43,493 nucleotides of DNA, from positions 1 through 43,493 of the forward strand of contig JAEWFG010000419.1 in assembly GCA_023388935.1 (NCBI GenBank). The letters run 5' to 3'. The notes under the pieces were generated by a model. That model had not been told where the DNA came from. It searched no databases and worked only from the letters and a program-made list of their open reading frames with translations. How positions within the stretch are numbered: the stretch's first letter is position 1; every line of letters begins with the position of its first letter. The stretch is from Pseudomonadota bacterium (GTDB taxonomy: Bacteria; Pseudomonadota; Alphaproteobacteria; Rhizobiales; Xanthobacteraceae). Shown here one piece after another: positions 16,001 through 24,235 of the stretch. The translations under genes were made by a program, and so were the position numbers.

Positions 16001-18776
16001 GCTGATTGCGGCTTCGGCCGAAACCGTGAACCAGATCAAGGCGCTGTCCTCGGACGTGCAGCGCTCGCTCTCGATGGCGGGCACGTCGACGGCCGAGGCC
16101 ATCACGAGCGGCGCCCGCGAAGCACAGAGCACGCTGATCGCGGCTTCGGCCGAAACCGCCAACCAGATCAAGGCCCTGTCCTCGGACGTGCAGAGCTCGC
16201 TCTCGATGGCGGGCACGTCGACAGCCGAGGCCATCACGAGCGGCGCCCGCGAAGCCCAGAGCACCCTCGTCGCGGCATCCATGGATGCGGCGAACCAGGT
16301 CAAGTCGCTTTCGGCTGAAGTGCATCGCTCGCTCTCGCAGGTCGGCCAGACGACCGCCGAGGCGATCACGACCAGCACCCGCAACGCCCAGAGCACCCTG
16401 CTCGCTGTCTCGGCCGAGCAGACCGGCCAGGTCCGTTCGCTTGCGGCCGAGATGCAGCGCGCACTGGCGACCGCCGGCGGCGCCACCATCGAGGCGCTCA
16501 CCAGCGGCGTGCGCGAGGCCCAGGGCACGCTGATCTCCGCGTCGACCGACGCCGCAAGCCACATCAAGTCGCTGACTACGGACATCGAGCGCACGCTCAC
16601 CTCGGTCGGCGCCGACACCGCCTCGACGATCCTCAACAGCGCGCGTGAGGCGCAGACCTCGCTGACCTCGACGTCGGCGGATACCGCGAGCCAGATCCGC
16701 ACGCTCTCGACCGAGATCGAGCGCACGCTCAGCGCGGCCGCCGCGAATGCGACCAACGACATCCAGAGCAGCGCGCTCAACGCCCAGAACGCGCTGATCA
16801 CCGCCTCCAACGAGGCGAGCTCGCGGGTCAAGACGAGCTCGGCCGATGTCGAGCGTTCGGTGCTCGCCGCCAGCAGCAGCTTCGGCCAGGCCATGACCGG
16901 CAAGACCGACGAGATCGTCACCTATGTCCAGCAGCAGGCCGAACGTCTCTCGAACCTGATCGACGCCAAGCGCGGTTCGCTGGTCGACGCGATCGGCTCG
17001 AAGACCAGCCAGCTGACGCTCGACATCGACCGCGTCACCTCCGACGCGCTGAAGTCGATCGAGACGCGCGGCCACGCCTTCTCGCAGACCATGATGGGCA
17101 ACGGCTCCGAGGTGGCCCGCACCATCAACGCCGCGAGCGAGATGGCCACCGGCGCGGTCGGCAAGTCGCTCAAGGACCTCGAGCAGGCCTCCCGCTCGGC
17201 GATCGACCAGTCGCGCCAGGTTTCGATCGCGGCCGTCACCGAGATGCAGGAGACCAGCAAGATCCTGCGCACCGACACGGTGGCGCTGTTCGAAAGGCTG
17301 CGTGAGGGCAACATCCTCCTCCAGGAGGTGTTGACCGGTGCGCACGACAACCTCAACTCGCTCGAGCGGGCGCTGGTGACGCGCGTCGCCGACTTCGTCT
17401 CGGCGATGAATGACGTCACCTCGCGCAACGGCACGGCGACGCAGAACCTGGAAGACCAGCTCAACGTCTTCAATACGAAGACCACGCGGGCGCTCCAGGA
17501 TCTCGGCGAGCTGTCGAACCAGTTCGACGCACACGGCAAGGCGCTGGTCGATGCCGCGCAGGTCGTCGAGCAGAGCAACAAGAACACCACCGCTTCGCTC
17601 GCCGATCGCAAACAGGCGCTGGAATCGCTCGTCACCACGATCGACCTGCGTACGACCGATCTCGATCATCGCCTGTCGCGCTTCACCGGCCTGCTCGATG
17701 AATCGCTCGCCGCCGCCGAGGAGCGCGCCCGCGAAATCGCCCGCGTGGTGGCGGAGACCGCCGGCGCCGGCTCGGCTGCGATCACCCGCCAGTTCGAAGC
17801 GGTACGATCGGCCTCCGAGGAGGAGCACCGCCAGACCATCGAGGCCATGCACGACATCTATCGCCAGACCACCGACGAGGCGGATGCGATGTTCAAGCAG
17901 TCGACCGAGAAGTTCACCAACCTCGTCTCCAGCATGAAGCAGATGGCGTTCGAGATGCACAACGAGCTCGAATCCACCCGCAACGAGCTGCGCCGCGGCG
18001 TGCTCGAGATGCCGCAGGAGGCCGCCGAGAGCACCGCGCAGATGCGCAAGGTGATCGTCGACCAGATCGAGGCCCTCGCCGAACTCAACCGCATCGTGGC
18101 CCAGCATGGCCGCGGCCTCGACGTCTCCACGGCGGCCCGCGCCACCGCGCAGCGTCAGGAAGAGCCGATGCTGGCGACCGTCGGCGCCCGCACCACCGAG
18201 ACGCGCATGCGTGACACCGGCAGCGCTTCGACGCTGCCGCCGCCGGACCTCGGCATGCCGGCCTCGCGCCGCACCGAAGCTCCGCCGGTCGCGCCCGCCG
18301 GCAATGATCAGAGCCGAGACGGCTGGCTGTCGGACCTCTTGAACCGTACGGACGCCAACCAGGGTGCGCCGACCGGCCGTGAAGCCCCGCGTGGCCGCCC
18401 GACACCCGCTCCGCAGCCGCAGGCTCCGCAAGGTGGCGGCAATCCGCTGGAATCGCTGTCGCTCGACATCGGCCGGCTGATGGACCGCAACCTCGCCGCC
18501 GAGATGTGGGATCGCTACCAGCGCGGCGAGAATAAGGCCTTCTCCAAGCGCCTCTACACGCCCGCCGGCCAGAAGGCTTTCGACGAGGTCGCCCGCAAGT
18601 ACCGCGCAGACCGCAACTTCAAGGCCACGGTCGACCGCTACGTTGCGGAGTTCGAACGCCTGCTCGATGAAGTCGCTCGCGACGGCCGCGGCCCGCAGGA
18701 GCTGCGCAACCACCTGACCTCGGAGACGGGTCTGGTCTACACCCTACTCGCACACAGCGCGGGACGGCTGGGCTAA
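13029..18776 (+). CDS. Giant membrane-anchored coiled-coil protein, growth pole ring (GPR/RgsE) family
   Basis: 1915 residues. A roughly 100-residue cytoplasmic N-terminus is followed by two membrane helices (about 101-123 and 135-160). Then come about 1500 residues of predicted helix rich in Ala, Ser, Thr, Glu and Gln, with apolipoprotein-like 11/22-residue periodicity. Residues 796-1279 are eleven exact 44-residue repeats, and three 22-residue repeats precede them. A Pro-rich linker (about 1700-1810) leads to a conserved C-terminal domain (MWDRYQRGENKAFSKRLYTP onward). Length, two N-terminal membrane segments and apolipoprotein-type repeats match the Agrobacterium GROWTH POLE RING protein and Sinorhizobium RgsE, needed for unipolar growth. 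The match is from recalled architecture, not alignment. A plain kinesin-like annotation would be the alternative. A terminator follows. Confidence 0.72.
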   Translation: MANTPKKVKDPTEVALSAIQEALNISDTAADTSRSASMRDETAPAAFDEPTFEPRPAANERAVFEPIEEPRSPRRAANDDRETIGQLLQALQKGRPARSVYTFATIFAGVWLAACAALTVGFLPSIQAAMGQSGGVLVIAGLIAMFFAPIMLFYFLASLVWRGQEMRMIAQAMAQVAIRFSEPEGSASDSMVTVGQAIRREVAAMGDGIERAIARAGELETLVANEVAALERAYSDNEVRIRSLLQDIAHQRDNLVGQAEQVRSAISGVQIDLRHDIALISDAIASRVDEVAKSITGALEERGAHITGALSHAGDNMILALGERGGDLLDRLEEASNETTRAVLDASERLTTSLNFKTGHVHDEFVDLADRVHEMLNERIDRITGEFEQRSAAIVDGISERTELVHDSLKNSSDSLLLELELRSNDLTAKIDDAGNRLAGQIMTSGDKASEALDATVNTLVTKVISQTETAHDSLSLQMSAFDELVKNQGTELVERFARDSGTLGALITRHISEFDRTVKTFGGEIVERMGQRTHDIAESLKAYVDNFDTRFSENSGDITAVLDQRLVRFETTIGERVTNLDSSLNGKIAGLDSTIEGHIRTFDEQFGGRVTALEQSFDTRATSVTETIDARLNMLASSLTDGATQAIQSIDSRLTHLTTSLTDGASQAVQSIDTRLSLLTSTLTDGTAQAIEAVDRRITGVAEIIDGRSTHLADTVTARFQNIQQAIETKVGSVANDIDVRVAQFEDLLGSRVEAVAGRIESSGRQASEDMMSRAEMISTAIRSHVEDAERSLTNLVVNTSETIQTGARTAQQSLMTVSSDVNAQLKMTSDDVERALTAVGTGAADSILTSAREAQSALVAASGEASNQIRSLSADIERTLSAAGSATAASILAGAREVQTTLVTASSDAANHVKTLTADVQHSLSLAGSTTAETITAGARDAQSALIAASTETANQIKALSSDMQLSLSMAGTSTAETITSSAREAHSTLIAASAETVNQIKALSSDVQRSLSMAGTSTAEAITSGAREAQSTLIAASAETANQIKALSSDVQSSLSMAGTSTAEAITSGAREAQSTLVAASMDAANQVKSLSAEVHRSLSQVGQTTAEAITTSTRNAQSTLLAVSAEQTGQVRSLAAEMQRALATAGGATIEALTSGVREAQGTLISASTDAASHIKSLTTDIERTLTSVGADTASTILNSAREAQTSLTSTSADTASQIRTLSTEIERTLSAAAANATNDIQSSALNAQNALITASNEASSRVKTSSADVERSVLAASSSFGQAMTGKTDEIVTYVQQQAERLSNLIDAKRGSLVDAIGSKTSQLTLDIDRVTSDALKSIETRGHAFSQTMMGNGSEVARTINAASEMATGAVGKSLKDLEQASRSAIDQSRQVSIAAVTEMQETSKILRTDTVALFERLREGNILLQEVLTGAHDNLNSLERALVTRVADFVSAMNDVTSRNGTATQNLEDQLNVFNTKTTRALQDLGELSNQFDAHGKALVDAAQVVEQSNKNTTASLADRKQALESLVTTIDLRTTDLDHRLSRFTGLLDESLAAAEERAREIARVVAETAGAGSAAITRQFEAVRSASEEEHRQTIEAMHDIYRQTTDEADAMFKQSTEKFTNLVSSMKQMAFEMHNELESTRNELRRGVLEMPQEAAESTAQMRKVIVDQIEALAELNRIVAQHGRGLDVSTAARATAQRQEEPMLATVGARTTETRMRDTGSASTLPPPDLGMPASRRTEAPPVAPAGNDQSRDGWLSDLLNRTDANQGAPTGREAPRGRPTPAPQPQAPQGGGNPLESLSLDIGRLMDRNLAAEMWDRYQRGENKAFSKRLYTPAGQKAFDEVARKYRADRNFKATVDRYVAEFERLLDEVARDGRGPQELRNHLTSETGLVYTLLAHSAGRLG
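14943..15140 (+). repeat. Three 66-bp (22-residue) in-frame tandem repeats
   Basis: Units encode SLTDGATQAIQSIDSRLTHL plus two residues, then SLTDGASQAVQSIDTRLSLL plus two, then TLTDGTAQAIEAVDRRITGV plus two. They lie inside the giant coiled-coil gene and have the 22-residue period of apolipoprotein-type amphipathic helices. Confidence 0.85.
15414..16865 (+). repeat. Eleven 132-bp (44-residue) in-frame tandem repeats
   Basis: Unit boundaries fall exactly every 132 bases (for example 15546, 15678 and 16866 start equivalent positions). The best-conserved units (15942-16337) share AGTSTAEAITSGAREAQSTL, then NQIKALSSDVQ, then SLSM. Outer units are more diverged, so the centre looks most recently duplicated. 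44 equals four 11-residue turns of an amphipathic helix. Confidence 0.92.
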
Positions 18777-18802
18777 GGCGCGGATAGCCAACAACGAATA
18801 AA

Positions 18803-18836
18803 AAAACGGAGGCCTCTCGGCCTCCGTTTTTGTTTT
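18803..18836 (+). terminator. Rho-independent terminator after the giant repeat-protein gene
   Basis: ACGGAGGCC-TCTC-GGCCTCCGT followed by TTTTGTTTT, preceded by a run of A. The A run makes it usable in both directions. Confidence 0.92.
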
Positions 18837-18893
18837 CGATCGTCAACGCAATGATGGCGTCGAGAAAGCGTGCGCAGCATTCTTGCTCCCGTG

Positions 18894-19020
18894 CCCCGGA
18901 CGCAGCGCAGCGCCTCTTGGGCGGTGCGCTGCAGAGCGGGGGCCCATGGCGCCACGTCGGATCGTGCCTCTGGGTCCCGGCTCTGCGCAGCAACGCTCAG
19001 GGCGTTGCAGCGCGTCCGGG
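18894..19020. repeat. Palindromic intergenic repeat (CCCGGACGC...GCGTCCGGG)
   Basis: Outer arms CCCGGACGC (18895-18903) and GCGTCCGGG (19012-19020) are perfectly complementary, with inner imperfect arms rich in GCGCAGCG and GGTCCCGGCTCTGCGCAGC. It resembles a common Bradyrhizobium/Rhodopseudomonas repeat. It fills most of the gap between the terminator and the mlaD stop. Confidence 0.7.
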
Positions 19021-19074
19021 ACAAGAGAAACGGCACGACAATGACGAAGGAGAGGTCCGTGGACTACACGGCTC

Positions 19075-19944
19075 CTACCGCCGGCGCTCGCTCGCCGTCG
19101 GCTTCGGCGGTTCGGGCGGCGGGACCGGCTGCGAGCTGTTGCTGGCACCGAACAGCACGCGGGTCGGGTTGCGGTCGAAATTGTTCACGGCCCGGCTGAT
19201 GTCGCCGAGGGTGCGGCGGCCGTCGGACATCAGCGCGCCGGAGCGCCTGTCGAAACCGTCGGCCAGTTCGCGGATCGACTTCACCGCCTGGAACAGCTCG
19301 CCGCCGTCCTTGCCGCCGGCCAGCGTGTTGAGGCCGAGCATGAGGTTGTCGGCCTTGAGAATCACGCCGTCGACCTTGGCCATCACGGTGTCGATCCTCT
19401 CGGAGTTGCGGGCGAGCGAGTTGGTGAAGGTCTCGAGATTCTTCAGCGAGTTCTTCACCGACTCCTGATTGTCCGCGACGATCTTGTTGATGTTCTGCAG
19501 CGTGCCGCGGATCGCCTCGGTGACGTCCTGGAGCTTGTTGGGATCGGCCGTCAGCGTCGGAATGCCGTCCGGGTCGAGTGGCGGCGGGGCCGCAGCCTCC
19601 TCGCCGCCCTTGAGCGAGATCGCGGCGACGCCGGTCAGGCCCTGGAATTCGAGGCCGACCAGGGTGTCCTTGCGGATCGGGGCGCTGTTCTCGATCATGG
19701 CGAGTGCGACAACACGCCGCGGGTTGTCGAGCTTCACCGAGACGACCTCACCCACCCTGATACCGTTGAAATTGACGCTGCCGCCATTGCGCAGGCCCGC
19801 CGCCGGGCCTTCGAACACGACGCGCAGGGGGCTGCGCTGCTTGGTGGTGTGCAGCGACTGGAACCACAGCACGAAGCCGAACGCTGCGGCGATCACCGCC
19901 AGCGTGAATGACCCGATCAGAACGTAATTCGCCCGCGTTTCCAT
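19075..19944 (-). CDS. mlaD: MlaD-type MCE domain protein (phospholipid ABC transporter substrate-binding subunit)
   Basis: 289 residues from the ATG at 19944, with GGAG upstream. An N-terminal membrane anchor (VLIGSFTLAVIAAAFGFVLW) is followed by one MCE domain (about 40-120; VVFEGPAAGLRNGGSVNFNG, GVAAISLKGG). A long helical extension follows (NINKIVADNQESVKNSLKNL), ending in a Pro-rich tail. E. coli MlaD is about 183 residues, so this has an extra C-terminal helical part like the Ttg2C-type proteins. It would sit in the inner membrane facing the periplasm and bind lipid for transport. Last gene of mlaE-mlaF-mlaD. Confidence 0.88.
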   Translation of the reverse strand: METRANYVLIGSFTLAVIAAAFGFVLWFQSLHTTKQRSPLRVVFEGPAAGLRNGGSVNFNGIRVGEVVSVKLDNPRRVVALAMIENSAPIRKDTLVGLEFQGLTGVAAISLKGGEEAAAPPPLDPDGIPTLTADPNKLQDVTEAIRGTLQNINKIVADNQESVKNSLKNLETFTNSLARNSERIDTVMAKVDGVILKADNLMLGLNTLAGGKDGGELFQAVKSIRELADGFDRRSGALMSDGRRTLGDISRAVNNFDRNPTRVLFGASNSSQPVPPPEPPKPTASERRR

Positions 19945-19960
19945 GAAGTGCTCCGGGTAC

Positions 19961-20731
19961 TCAACCCATGACCGCGCGGGCGCGCTTGCCATGTAAATAT
20001 TGCCTCAACCAGGGATGCTGCGAGGCCTGCATGTCGGCGATCGACCCTGCCGCAATGATCTTACCGTTCCCTAAAACGGCGATGCGGTCACACGCTGTGT
20101 AAAGGCTGTCGAGGTCGTGGGTTACCATGAAAACGGTCAGTCCCAAAGTGCTCTGGAGCGTCCGGACCAGCTCGTCGAAGTCGCCGGCGCCGATCGGGTC
20201 CAGGCCCGAGGTCGGCTCGTCCAGGAAGACCAGCTCGGGATCGAGCGACAGCGCGCGTGCGAGCGCCACACGCTTGATCATGCCGCCTGAAAGCTCGGAC
20301 GGAAATCGCTCCGCCACTTCCGGCTTGAGGCCGACCATGGCGAGCTTGGCAATGGTGATCTCGTCCATCAGCCGCTGCGAGACCTGGAGATATTCGCGCA
20401 TCGGGAACTGGATGTTCTGCCTGACGGTCAGCGAGGAGAACAGCGCGCCCTGCTGGAACAGGACGCCCCAGCGCCGCTCCACGCTGCGGCGTAGCGATGT
20501 GCCGGAGGAATCCAGATCGACGCCGAACACCTCGATGCTCCCGGCGACCTTCGGCACGAGGCCGATGATGGTGCGCGTCAGCACCGATTTGCCTGCGCCT
20601 GAGGGCCCGACAAAGCCCAAGATCTCGCCGCGCTTGACGTCGAGGTTGAGGCCGTCGAGCACGCGCGTTGCGCCGAACTGCACGGTGATGTCGCGGACGC
20701 GGATGATGGGGTTTTGGATCTCGGGGACCAT
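19961..20731 (-). CDS. mlaF: MlaF-type ABC transporter ATPase
   Basis: 256 residues. Walker A GPSGAGKS is at residues 42-49, the Q-loop is in LFQQGALFSSLTV, the signature is LSGGMIKRVALARAL, Walker B is LVFLDEPTSGLDP, and the H-loop is VTHDLDSL. The LSGGM signature is typical of the Mla/Ttg2A group. It powers the MlaE permease. Its ATG overlaps the mlaE stop codon by one base (TGATG), indicating translational coupling; mlaD follows after 16 bases. Confidence 0.92.
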   Translation of the reverse strand: MVPEIQNPIIRVRDITVQFGATRVLDGLNLDVKRGEILGFVGPSGAGKSVLTRTIIGLVPKVAGSIEVFGVDLDSSGTSLRRSVERRWGVLFQQGALFSSLTVRQNIQFPMREYLQVSQRLMDEITIAKLAMVGLKPEVAERFPSELSGGMIKRVALARALSLDPELVFLDEPTSGLDPIGAGDFDELVRTLQSTLGLTVFMVTHDLDSLYTACDRIAVLGNGKIIAAGSIADMQASQHPWLRQYLHGKRARAVMG

Positions 20732-21864
20732 CACATTCCGATCGAGGCGAAGAAGATGGCGAACACGCCGTCCATGACGATGACGAAGAAGATGCCCTTC
20801 ACGACCGACGCGGTGGTGTGTTGCCCGAGCGATTCCGCGCTGCCCTGCACGGCGAGGCCTTCGACGCAGGCGACGATGCCGATCACCGCGGCCATCACCG
20901 GTGCTTTCACCATGCCGACGATGAAATGATTGATCGAGATGGCGTCGCGCAAGCGCAGCAGGAAGGCCTCGGGCTCGACCCCGCCATAGAGCCAGGCGAC
21001 GAGACCGCCGCCATAGAGCGCGGCCATCGCGCCGAGGAAGGCCAGGATCGGCAGCGCCAGCACCAGCGCCAGCATGCGCGGCAGCACCAGCACCTCGATC
21101 GGGTCGAAGCCCATGGTGTGCAGCGCGTCGATCTCCTCGCGCATCTTCATCGAACCGAGCTCGGCGGTGTAGGCGCTGCCCGAGCGGCCCGCCACCATGA
21201 TCGCGACCAGCAGGACGCCGATTTCGCGCAGCACCAGCACGCCCAGCATGTCGACCACGAAGATGTCGGCGCCGAACCGGCGGAAATGGAAGATACCCTG
21301 TTGCGCGATGATGCAGCCGATCAGGAAGGTGATCAGCACGATGATCGGCACCGCGCGCCAACAAACCTGCTCCATGTGGTGCACGGTCGAAGTCAGGCGG
21401 AACGAGCGCGGATGAATGAGCACACGCCCACCCGCAGCCAGCACCGCGCCGAGCATGTCCACGAGGCCCGCCACCGTGGCGGCGATACCGGCGACAGTGC
21501 GGCCGATCTGCTCCAGCATGCCGGTAATGGTCACCGTACCGGCGTCGACCACGGGCGTCGCCCTCACCCGCCGGACCTCGTCGACGAGGCTCGAATAGTT
21601 CGCGGACAGCCCCGCGATCTGCGCCTCGACCGCGCCTTGCGTCAGGCTGCGGCGCAGCCGCTCGATCAGCCAGGCGCCGAAGGTGTCGAGCTTGGCGACC
21701 TCGGAGACGTCGATGAAGATGCGTTGCGGGGTGCCGGCGAGCTTCTCGGCGTCGGCAACCATCCGCTCCAGGACCGGCGCGAAGCTCGCGGTCCAGGTTC
21801 CGGTGGCGCAGAGTGCCAGCGCATTGCCCTTGGCAATCCGTTCCAGCTTCGGATCGCCGTTCAA
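20731..21864 (-). CDS. mlaE: MlaE-type permease with N-terminal STAS domain
   Basis: 377 residues. The first 120 or so form a STAS domain (RIFIDVSEVAKLDTFGAWLIERL), equivalent to the separate MlaB of E. coli. The MlaE permease follows with several membrane segments and the conserved VAGRSGSAYTAELGSMKMREEIDAL coupling region. It forms the inner-membrane channel of a retrograde or anterograde phospholipid transporter. The start is TTG at 21864, with GGAG 10 bases upstream; no ATG or GTG in frame fits better. First gene of the operon; divergent from the epimerase gene. Confidence 0.9.
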   Translation of the reverse strand: MNGDPKLERIAKGNALALCATGTWTASFAPVLERMVADAEKLAGTPQRIFIDVSEVAKLDTFGAWLIERLRRSLTQGAVEAQIAGLSANYSSLVDEVRRVRATPVVDAGTVTITGMLEQIGRTVAGIAATVAGLVDMLGAVLAAGGRVLIHPRSFRLTSTVHHMEQVCWRAVPIIVLITFLIGCIIAQQGIFHFRRFGADIFVVDMLGVLVLREIGVLLVAIMVAGRSGSAYTAELGSMKMREEIDALHTMGFDPIEVLVLPRMLALVLALPILAFLGAMAALYGGGLVAWLYGGVEPEAFLLRLRDAISINHFIVGMVKAPVMAAVIGIVACVEGLAVQGSAESLGQHTTASVVKGIFFVIVMDGVFAIFFASIGM

Positions 21865-21998
21865 GATGTCCGCTCCCGTGCCGGGGCGGAGGAAATCAGA
21901 TCTTTGCGCACGCGCCCTTACCTAGAGAAGGTATCCCCAACTGGCCATTGTTAGTTGCTACAGGTAACCAGCAGGTTCAGATTTCGCCAGAGTTCAAA

Positions 21999-22994
21999 AT
22001 GACTTCCAGTAAAGTTCCGGTCCTATCCGCGCGAATCGAACGCTTTCCCATCGCCGGCAGTTTCACCATCAGCCGGGGCGCCAAGACCGAGGCTGTCACG
22101 GTCGTGGCCGAAGTGAGCCAAAACGGCCGGACCGGCCGCGGCGAGTGCGTGCCCTATCCCCGCTATGGCGAAACGCCCGAGGCAACCCTTGCCGCCATCC
22201 AGGCCATGCAGGCGGCGGTGGCGGGCGGGCTCACGAGGCAGGCCCTGCAAGCCGCAATGCCGCCGGGAGCGGCCCGCAACGCGCTGGATTGCGCCCTGAT
22301 CGACCTCGAGGCCAAGGTCGGGGGCCTGCGGGCATGGAACCTCCTGGACCGCCCGGTACCGGGCGAGCGCACCACCGCCTACACGATCTCGCTCGGCACC
22401 CCCGAGGCCATGGCGACGGCGACCGCCAGGGCAGCGCACCGGCCGCTGCTCAAGATAAAGCTCGGTGGCGAGGGCGATCCGGAGCGGATCGCGGCCGTGC
22501 GCGAGGCCGCCCCCGAATCCGAGCTGATCGTCGACGCCAACGAGGCCTGGACCGAGGCCAATCTGGAGCACAATCTCGCCGCCTGCGACGCCGTCGGCGT
22601 CACCCTGGTGGAGCAGCCGCTGCCGGCCGGCAGGGACGACGCGCTGGCGCGGATCAGGCGCCCGCTCTTGGTCTGCGCCGATGAGAGCGTCCATGACCGC
22701 AACTCGCTCGCCCCCTTGCGCGCGCGCTACGACGCCGTGAACATCAAGCTCGACAAGACCGGCGGCCTCACCGAGGCGCTCGCCATGGCGGACGCCGCGC
22801 AGGCGCTCGGCTTCGAGATCATGATCGGCTGCATGGTCGCAACCTCGCTGTCGATGGCCCCCGCAATGCTGGTGACGCCGCAGGCCCGCTTCGTCGATCT
22901 CGACGGCCCCCTGTTGCTGGCGCACGACCGCGATCACGCCCTGCGTTATGACGACAGCCTGGTCTATCCGCCCGACGCCTCGCTGTGGGGATGA
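21999..22994 (+). CDS. Dipeptide epimerase (L-Ala-D/L-Glu epimerase type), enolase superfamily
   Basis: 331 residues, muconate lactonizing enzyme subgroup. Catalytic and metal residues are visible: Lys152 and Lys154 (LKIKLGG), Asp179 (VDANEAW), Glu205 (VEQPLPAG), Asp228 (CADESV) and Lys250/Lys252 (NIKLDKTGG). The spacing and the SRGAKTEA region fit L-Ala-D/L-Glu epimerases that process murein-derived dipeptides. Other dipeptide substrates are possible. The start at 21999 was preferred over a longer in-frame reading from 21813 because family members begin near here. The 3' end overlaps the convergent MFS gene by 31 bases. Confidence 0.85.
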   Translation: MTSSKVPVLSARIERFPIAGSFTISRGAKTEAVTVVAEVSQNGRTGRGECVPYPRYGETPEATLAAIQAMQAAVAGGLTRQALQAAMPPGAARNALDCALIDLEAKVGGLRAWNLLDRPVPGERTTAYTISLGTPEAMATATARAAHRPLLKIKLGGEGDPERIAAVREAAPESELIVDANEAWTEANLEHNLAACDAVGVTLVEQPLPAGRDDALARIRRPLLVCADESVHDRNSLAPLRARYDAVNIKLDKTGGLTEALAMADAAQALGFEIMIGCMVATSLSMAPAMLVTPQARFVDLDGPLLLAHDRDHALRYDDSLVYPPDASLWG

Positions 22995-24160
22995 GCCTTG
23001 AGGCGGTGTCGTGCCGACCAGATCATGAGCGCACCGAGCCCGGCCATCGCCGCCATGACGTAGTACAGGCCGTCGCCGATGCGGGCGTAGATTGCGCCTG
23101 ACGCGATCGACGTCGTCGCGCCCAACAGCCCGTTGCACGCGGCGTAGTAGCCCTGCCCCCGCGCGATCTGATGCGACGGCACACGCTGCACCAACAAATT
23201 CATGGTGCCGACGATGGTCATGCCGAAGGTGAGGCCATGGCCGAGCTGCACGATCGCGAGGAGCGCCAGCGGCGGCTCGTACGCCGTGACGATCCAGCGC
23301 ACGACGGCACTCGCGCCGCCGATTGCGATCAGCGAGGACGGATGTAGCGAGAAACGCGGCGACAGCGCGAAGACGACGATCTCGGCGATCACGCCCAGCG
23401 TCCAGAGGCCGGCGATCGTGAGCCCGCCGAGACCGTGCGCCTGCCAGTTGATCGCCGAGAACGTGTAGTAGGCGACGTGACTGCCCTGGATCAGTGCCGC
23501 CGAGGCGATGACGGCCCAGAAGCCGCCATCGCGCAGCAGTGCCTTGCCGACATGTGTCTCCGTCGTCTTTCGCCTGATGTCGTCGAGCGGCTGGAGCAGC
23601 AGGCTGGCGAGGACCGCGACGACGGCCCATGCAACGATGACCCAGATCAGGTCGCGCGCCGCGATGTGGTCGACCAGAAAGCCGCAGGCGAGCGAGCCGG
23701 CGGCGAAGGCCGCCGAGCCCCACAACCGCAGCGGCCCGTAGTCGAGCCCGTAGCGGGACACACCGCGCAGCGCATAGGCATCGGTCAGCGGCGTCGTCGG
23801 CGTCCACATCATGCAGGTGAGCGCATAGATCAGAAACAGCGCCAGGGGCTGCTGCTGCAAGCCGACTGCCGTAAAGCCGATTGCCGTGGCCAGCACCGAC
23901 ACCATCATGCCGGCGCGAACGGCATGCCGCTTTTCGGCAAAAGCAGTGATTTGCGGCAGCGTGGTGAAGCGCGTGATCGCCGGCAGCGCGTTGATGATGC
24001 CGATCCAGGACGCGTCGATGCCGATCGCCTTCAGCCAGACCGGAAAGAACGGCAGATGCGTGCCCAACACCGCGGATACGGCCGAGTAGAACAAGGCCAG
24101 GCTCACGGCGAATCGCCGCTTCACGGATGCAGGAATGGGGATTTGTGATTCGGGTGTCAT
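22964..24160 (-). CDS. MFS transporter, HcaT/PPP-family (MFS_1-like)
   Basis: 398 residues with about 12 membrane segments. The N-terminus (LALFYSAVSAVLGTHLPFFPVWLKAIGI) and the loop DYGPLRLWGSAAF are typical of the 3-phenylpropionate (HcaT) / LacY-like branch. This group includes several transporters of unknown substrate, so aromatic acid uptake is only a family-based guess. The start was taken at 24160, where the typical N-terminus begins; a longer in-frame extension into the divergent gene is a shadow. It converges with the dipeptide epimerase gene, so a peptide or cell-wall-fragment substrate is possible but unproven. Confidence 0.85.
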   Translation of the reverse strand: MTPESQIPIPASVKRRFAVSLALFYSAVSAVLGTHLPFFPVWLKAIGIDASWIGIINALPAITRFTTLPQITAFAEKRHAVRAGMMVSVLATAIGFTAVGLQQQPLALFLIYALTCMMWTPTTPLTDAYALRGVSRYGLDYGPLRLWGSAAFAAGSLACGFLVDHIAARDLIWVIVAWAVVAVLASLLLQPLDDIRRKTTETHVGKALLRDGGFWAVIASAALIQGSHVAYYTFSAINWQAHGLGGLTIAGLWTLGVIAEIVVFALSPRFSLHPSSLIAIGGASAVVRWIVTAYEPPLALLAIVQLGHGLTFGMTIVGTMNLLVQRVPSHQIARGQGYYAACNGLLGATTSIASGAIYARIGDGLYYVMAAMAGLGALMIWSARHRLKAHPHSEASGG

Positions 24161-24235
24161 CAAACCAATTGCGATTCGGTCGATATCGTGGTGATCGTTA
24201 CAGTAACGCGCAGCGATTTGCGCGACGAGATAACC

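Noticed and set aside
15414..16865. Regular 132-bp period considered as a CRISPR or satellite array
   Set aside because: The period is a multiple of three, stays in frame within one gene and encodes a heptad/11-residue helical pattern; no spacers.
15027..18713. 1228-codon open frame antisense to the giant repeat-protein gene
   Set aside because: It follows the repeats of the sense gene codon for codon, has shadow-type composition (runs of Arg, Gly, Asp, Val, Leu) and no start region of its own. It is an effect of codon bias.
20818..21954. 378-codon frame antisense to mlaE
   Set aside because: His/Asp/Arg-rich shadow of a clear permease gene.
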